Assembly: GCF_029961145.1 (NCBI RefSeq)
Contig: NZ_JASBRG010000001.1
Location: 186,001 to 250,000, forward strand
Reading direction: 5' to 3'
Length of the DNA: 64,000 bases
Origin: Pinibacter soli
GTDB lineage: Bacteria > Bacteroidota > Bacteroidia > Chitinophagales > Chitinophagaceae
Under the pieces are notes generated by a model that was not told where the DNA came from, made no database searches, and worked only from the letters and a program-made list of their open reading frames with translations. Made by a program: the position numbers and the translations under genes. Shown here one piece after another: positions 60,842 to 64,000 of this stretch (the first letter of the stretch is position 1; every line of letters starts with the position of its first letter).

Positions 60842-62221
60842 CTACCATCCTCCACCGAGTGACTTATATAATAACACAATCGAATTGAGTTTGCCCTGCA
60901 AGGCTTGTGACGCATCCAGTTGCGCATCGAACAGATTATTCTCCATGAGTATTACTTCAATATAAGAGGTATAACCGAAGTCATATCTTGCCTTAGATAA
61001 ATTCAGCGCCTTGCTGGCCACTTCCACCTGGAATCTTCTTTGTTCGTATTCTTCACTAAATGTCTTATAATTATTCAGGGCATTATCTACATCACCAAAG
61101 GCAGCAAGTACAGTTTGTTGGTATTGATAGGATGCTTGTTCGGTACGCCTCTTTTCTACTTCCACTAAATTTTTCCTTTGATTGAATTGGAAAATGGGTC
61201 CCGTAATATTTCCAAAGCCATTCGCAACAAAACCTTTTGCATCAATGAATGAACTTAGCTGAGGACTTGCAAATCCCAATATACCCGTCAAACTAATTGT
61301 TGGGAAACGGTTTGCCTGTGCTACGCCAATTTGTTCAAACTGTGCTTCCAGATTTTTTTCTGCGGCAATGATATCCGGTCTTCTTTCCAGCAATTGAGAA
61401 GGCAGACCTACAGGAATATCGGGAGAAAGTGTTTGATCAAAATTGCTGTAGCCTCTTGACACTTTGCCTGGTCCTTGTCCCATCAAAAGACGAATGGCAT
61501 TTTCCGTTTGCACAATTGCACGTTGAATACTTGGAATAGTGGCCGCCGCAATTGCTTCCTGCTGCTGGGCTTGCAATTTATCAAGCTCCGGCACATAACC
61601 TTTCTCAAATCTATTAGAAATAATTTGCGTACGCTCTTTTCTATTTTCAAGTGTTTGCTGCGCTATGAATAATCTGTTATCAAGATCACGTAGTAAAAAG
61701 TAATCTGTTGCTACTTCAGACACAAGACTTACCTGCAATGCATTTCTATTGTTCACAGACGCGAGAAACTGTGCCTGGAATGATCTAGTGTTATGCCTTA
61801 ACTTACCCCATATATCAAGCTCCCAGTTCAAGACACCAAAGGCACTAATCAATCCACCTTCTATGCCTGCGGCCACGTCTTTTGCAGATTGCCCCGCATG
61901 ACCTCCGCCGGCCTGTGCAGAATAACCAAACTGAGGCAAGGCATTTGCTTTTACAACAGCAGTTTGTGTACGTGCTTCTTCAACACGTGCTGCAGCTGTA
62001 AGCAGATCGCGGTTGCTGTCGAGAGTAGTTTTAATCATCGCTGCAAGAGCAGTGTCCTTATAAACATCAAACCATTTCGCCAACGGCATTGTATCCGTCG
62101 CTAATGAATCTCTATAAGAAATGTTAGCAGGCGCTGTTGGCTTTTGATATTTCTTACCCACCATACAACTCAGGGAGAGCAGTATGACAGCGAGAAAAAG
62201 ATATGCATGTTTTGTTTTCAT
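60842..62221 (-). CDS. RND efflux outer-membrane lipoprotein (NodT/OprM type)
   Basis: 459 residues. LSLSCMVGKKYQKP carries the lipobox with Cys19 and the typical efflux-channel start. Two outer-membrane-efflux repeats follow: LNWELDIWGKLRHNTRSFQA is the hallmark of the first, and PIFQFNQRKNLVEVEKRRTE that of the second, with RRPDIIAAEKNLEAQFEQIG between. It forms the TolC-like channel of a tripartite pump. The pump gene lies 170 bp upstream on the same strand, separated by two low-complexity tracts. Confidence 0.95.
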   Translation of the reverse strand: MKTKHAYLFLAVILLSLSCMVGKKYQKPTAPANISYRDSLATDTMPLAKWFDVYKDTALAAMIKTTLDSNRDLLTAAARVEEARTQTAVVKANALPQFGYSAQAGGGHAGQSAKDVAAGIEGGLISAFGVLNWELDIWGKLRHNTRSFQAQFLASVNNRNALQVSLVSEVATDYFLLRDLDNRLFIAQQTLENRKERTQIISNRFEKGYVPELDKLQAQQQEAIAAATIPSIQRAIVQTENAIRLLMGQGPGKVSRGYSNFDQTLSPDIPVGLPSQLLERRPDIIAAEKNLEAQFEQIGVAQANRFPTISLTGILGFASPQLSSFIDAKGFVANGFGNITGPIFQFNQRKNLVEVEKRRTEQASYQYQQTVLAAFGDVDNALNNYKTFSEEYEQRRFQVEVASKALNLSKARYDFGYTSYIEVILMENNLFDAQLDASQALQGKLNSIVLLYKSLGGGW

Positions 62222-62247
62222 TGTCTATTACAAAATCGTCGTGTGAC

Positions 62248-62391
62248 AATTAAGAATTAGGAATTAGGAATTAAGAATTCATCCAGTGCAAAGACACAAC
62301 AAGACTTAGAAACCTGCTTCTCTTCATTTTCAATCTTCAACTTTCAATTTTCAATTCCATCCCATTTTCAAATTTTCAAATCTTCAAATTA
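62248..62391. repeat. Two low-complexity tracts inside the efflux operon
   Basis: AATTAAGAATTAGGAATTAG onward at 62248-62280 (AATTCCTA family, period 7-8). At 62321-62391 lies a mixed TTCAACTTTCAATTTTC and ATTTTCAAATTTTCAAATC tract, ending 2 bp from the pump stop codon. Different families side by side, no complementary arms. Confidence 0.65.
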
Positions 62392-62392
62392 A

Positions 62393-64000
62393 TCAATGGC
62401 TCGGTGGATGCGATTGATCGGGTGGATTCGATTCACCCGCAGCAGCCGCGGCCTTCTTCTTCTTTCTTTCAATCAACACAAAGAATGCAGGCACCAGCAG
62501 AACGCTCATCACTGTAGCTGCAATCATTCCTGAGAACACGGCCATACCCATAACCTTTCTTCCTTCTGCACCTGCTCCGCTTGCGGTCAACAATGGAATT
62601 ACACCAAGTATGAATGCAAGTGATGTCATCAGGATCGGACGGAAGCGAAGCTTCGCTCCATCAATCGCTGCATCCATCACGTGATCGCCCGCTTCCTGTT
62701 TCGCCTTCGCAAACTCAACAATCAGGATGGCGTTCTTCGCATTCAAACCGATCAACATTACCAAACCAATTTGTGCAAATATGTTGTTTACATAACTCAA
62801 TGATGTTATACCCGCCAGGAACAGTCCAAGGAACGCGCCCAACACTGCCCACGGCGTTCCCAAAAGCACACTCACCGGAAGTTTCCAGCTTTCATATTGT
62901 GCCGCAAGAATGAGGAATACGAAACCGAGTGCCATCAGGAAGGCAGATCCGGATGAACCTTCTGCTTGTTTTTCCTGGAATGAAATGTTGCTCCATTGAT
63001 AACCCATGTCTTGCGGTAATACTTGTTTAGCCACTTCTTCCAACGCTGTCAATGCCTGCGCCGAACTATATCCCCGTGCGGGCACACCGCCAATTTCTGC
63101 GGCTCGATAAATATTGAAGTGGTTCGTGTATTGCGGACCTGTTGTATCACGTACTGAAGCCACCGTTCCTACCGGCACCATTTCTCCACCTATATTCTTT
63201 ACATAGAATTGTTGCAGATCCTGTGGCGCCATACGATAGTTCTGATCCGCCATTACGTACGTTTTATATTGACGCCCAAACTGGTTAAAGTTGTTTACAA
63301 ATGCACCACCCATCATGGATGATATAGTTGTGTTCACATCGTTTAACTGTAAACCGAGCTTGTCAACTTTTTCTTTGTCTACTTCAATATTTTTCTGAGG
63401 AACGTTCGCACGGAAGAGTGTGTACACTTTTCCAATTTCTTTGCGTTTGCTCGCCTCTGCAATAAATTTCTGAGCATTTGCAGCGAGATATTGCGGAGAG
63501 TTACCTGCGCGATCTTGCAGCATCATCGAGAAACCGTTACCGTTACCCAAACCAATGATTGGCGGCGGACCAACGGCCAGTACCGTTGCCTGAGACACTT
63601 CTTTCATACAAATGGCATTGATCTCCTGTACCAGGTCCAGCGCTGTTTTGTGACGATCGTGCCAAGGTTTGAGTGTGATAAAGAATGTGGCTGAGTTTGG
63701 CGACACCGTGTTGTTCAAAAGGTTGTTACCATTTACGGTAGTGTAAAGTTCTATTTCAGGAATGTTCTTTAAAATCGCTTCTACTCTTTTTGTTACATCG
63801 TCAGTGCGTTGCAGCGAAGCCGCATCCGGCAACATCGTACTTATCAGGAACCAACCCTGATCTTCTTCCGGCACAAATCCTGATGGGATAGATTTGCCGA
63901 GAAATACAGTCGCTACAACAATACCTACAAGAACGAGCATAGTGATCAACAGCTTTCTCGCAAAGAATTTTGCAACGCCTACATAGCCATTTGTGAATTT
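62393..64000 (-). CDS. RND efflux pump permease (C-terminal half, 5' end outside window)
   Basis: The frame is open to the right window edge and reads KFTNGYVGVAKFFARKLLIT at the edge, so about 535 residues of an AcrB-type pump are seen. Marks: the start of the second half (FLGKSIPSGFVPEEDQGWFL), periplasmic pore domain (GNGNGFSMMLQDRAGNSPQY), and the transmembrane block ALGFVFLILAAQYESWKLP. IGLNAKNAILIVEFAKAKQE and RFRPILMTSLAFILGVIPLL follow. The N-terminal half, with the proton-relay aspartates, lies outside. The C-terminus is short and charged (RKKKKAAAAAGE). Together with the channel at 60842 it would export drugs or other hydrophobic compounds. Confidence 0.95.
   Translation of the reverse strand, partial: KFTNGYVGVAKFFARKLLITMLVLVGIVVATVFLGKSIPSGFVPEEDQGWFLISTMLPDAASLQRTDDVTKRVEAILKNIPEIELYTTVNGNNLLNNTVSPNSATFFITLKPWHDRHKTALDLVQEINAICMKEVSQATVLAVGPPPIIGLGNGNGFSMMLQDRAGNSPQYLAANAQKFIAEASKRKEIGKVYTLFRANVPQKNIEVDKEKVDKLGLQLNDVNTTISSMMGGAFVNNFNQFGRQYKTYVMADQNYRMAPQDLQQFYVKNIGGEMVPVGTVASVRDTTGPQYTNHFNIYRAAEIGGVPARGYSSAQALTALEEVAKQVLPQDMGYQWSNISFQEKQAEGSSGSAFLMALGFVFLILAAQYESWKLPVSVLLGTPWAVLGAFLGLFLAGITSLSYVNNIFAQIGLVMLIGLNAKNAILIVEFAKAKQEAGDHVMDAAIDGAKLRFRPILMTSLAFILGVIPLLTASGAGAEGRKVMGMAVFSGMIAATVMSVLLVPAFFVLIERKKKKAAAAAGESNPPDQSHPPSH

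Overview
The window looks like chromosomal DNA of a member of the Bacteroidota, most likely the family Chitinophagaceae. Evidence: two SusC/SusD pairs behind an ECF sigma factor and FecR anti-sigma factor, a DcaP-like porin, NarL-type two-component genes, many secreted proteins ending their signal peptide in FAQ/AQ/GQ, few Shine-Dalgarno sequences, and promoter-like boxes of the TAnnTTTG kind. The species cannot be named from sequence alone.

Region by region. 1-1742: a VWA-domain protein cut by the window edge and a small secreted protein. 1751-5042: an accessory block next to the 3' end of a tRNA-Glu gene. It holds three promoterless genes on the minus strand (TPR protein, MORN lipoprotein, HNH endonuclease). 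They are separated by ~200-bp imperfect hairpins with GTT.../...AAC ends, which I read as integron-type attC sites with no integrase in view. Beside them are an antitoxin gene and a frameshifted, truncated PIN-toxin relic. 5500-16322: housekeeping genes (gapA, a small membrane protein, pgk, scpB, atpG, a thioredoxin-fold protein, secA). 16487-21581: small hypothetical genes and two NarL-type response regulators, with a sensor kinase and its membrane partner. 21943-34418: outer-membrane proteins, elaA, rarA, aspS, an MtfA-like peptidase, an ABC-F ATPase, DinB and SRPBCC proteins. 35252-49977: a polysaccharide utilisation locus, minus strand, in the order sigma, fecR, susC, susD, susC, susD, PKD lipoprotein, GH30 lipoprotein. 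50274-60523: a set of exported proteins (DUF481, DcaP-like porin, glutaminase, second porin, amidohydrolase, Omp85-type barrel) and a TolB-like regulator. 60842-64000: an RND efflux outer-membrane lipoprotein and the C-terminal half of its pump.

How the genes work together. In the sugar locus, the sigma factor and FecR probably respond to substrate sensed through the STN domain of the first SusC. The SusC/D pairs import oligosaccharides, and the GH30 lipoprotein cuts a beta-glucan-type polymer at the surface. The kinase at 19928 probably phosphorylates the regulator at 20931.

The most unusual structure is intergenic. Besides the attC-like sites, about 20 gene boundaries carry short-period (7-11 base) low-complexity repeats. 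They are usually placed as two complementary arms around a unique loop, and often begin exactly at a stop codon; at least eight genes end inside or directly against one. Several larger cruciform elements (16858, 51293, 57757, 59175, 60534) are also present.
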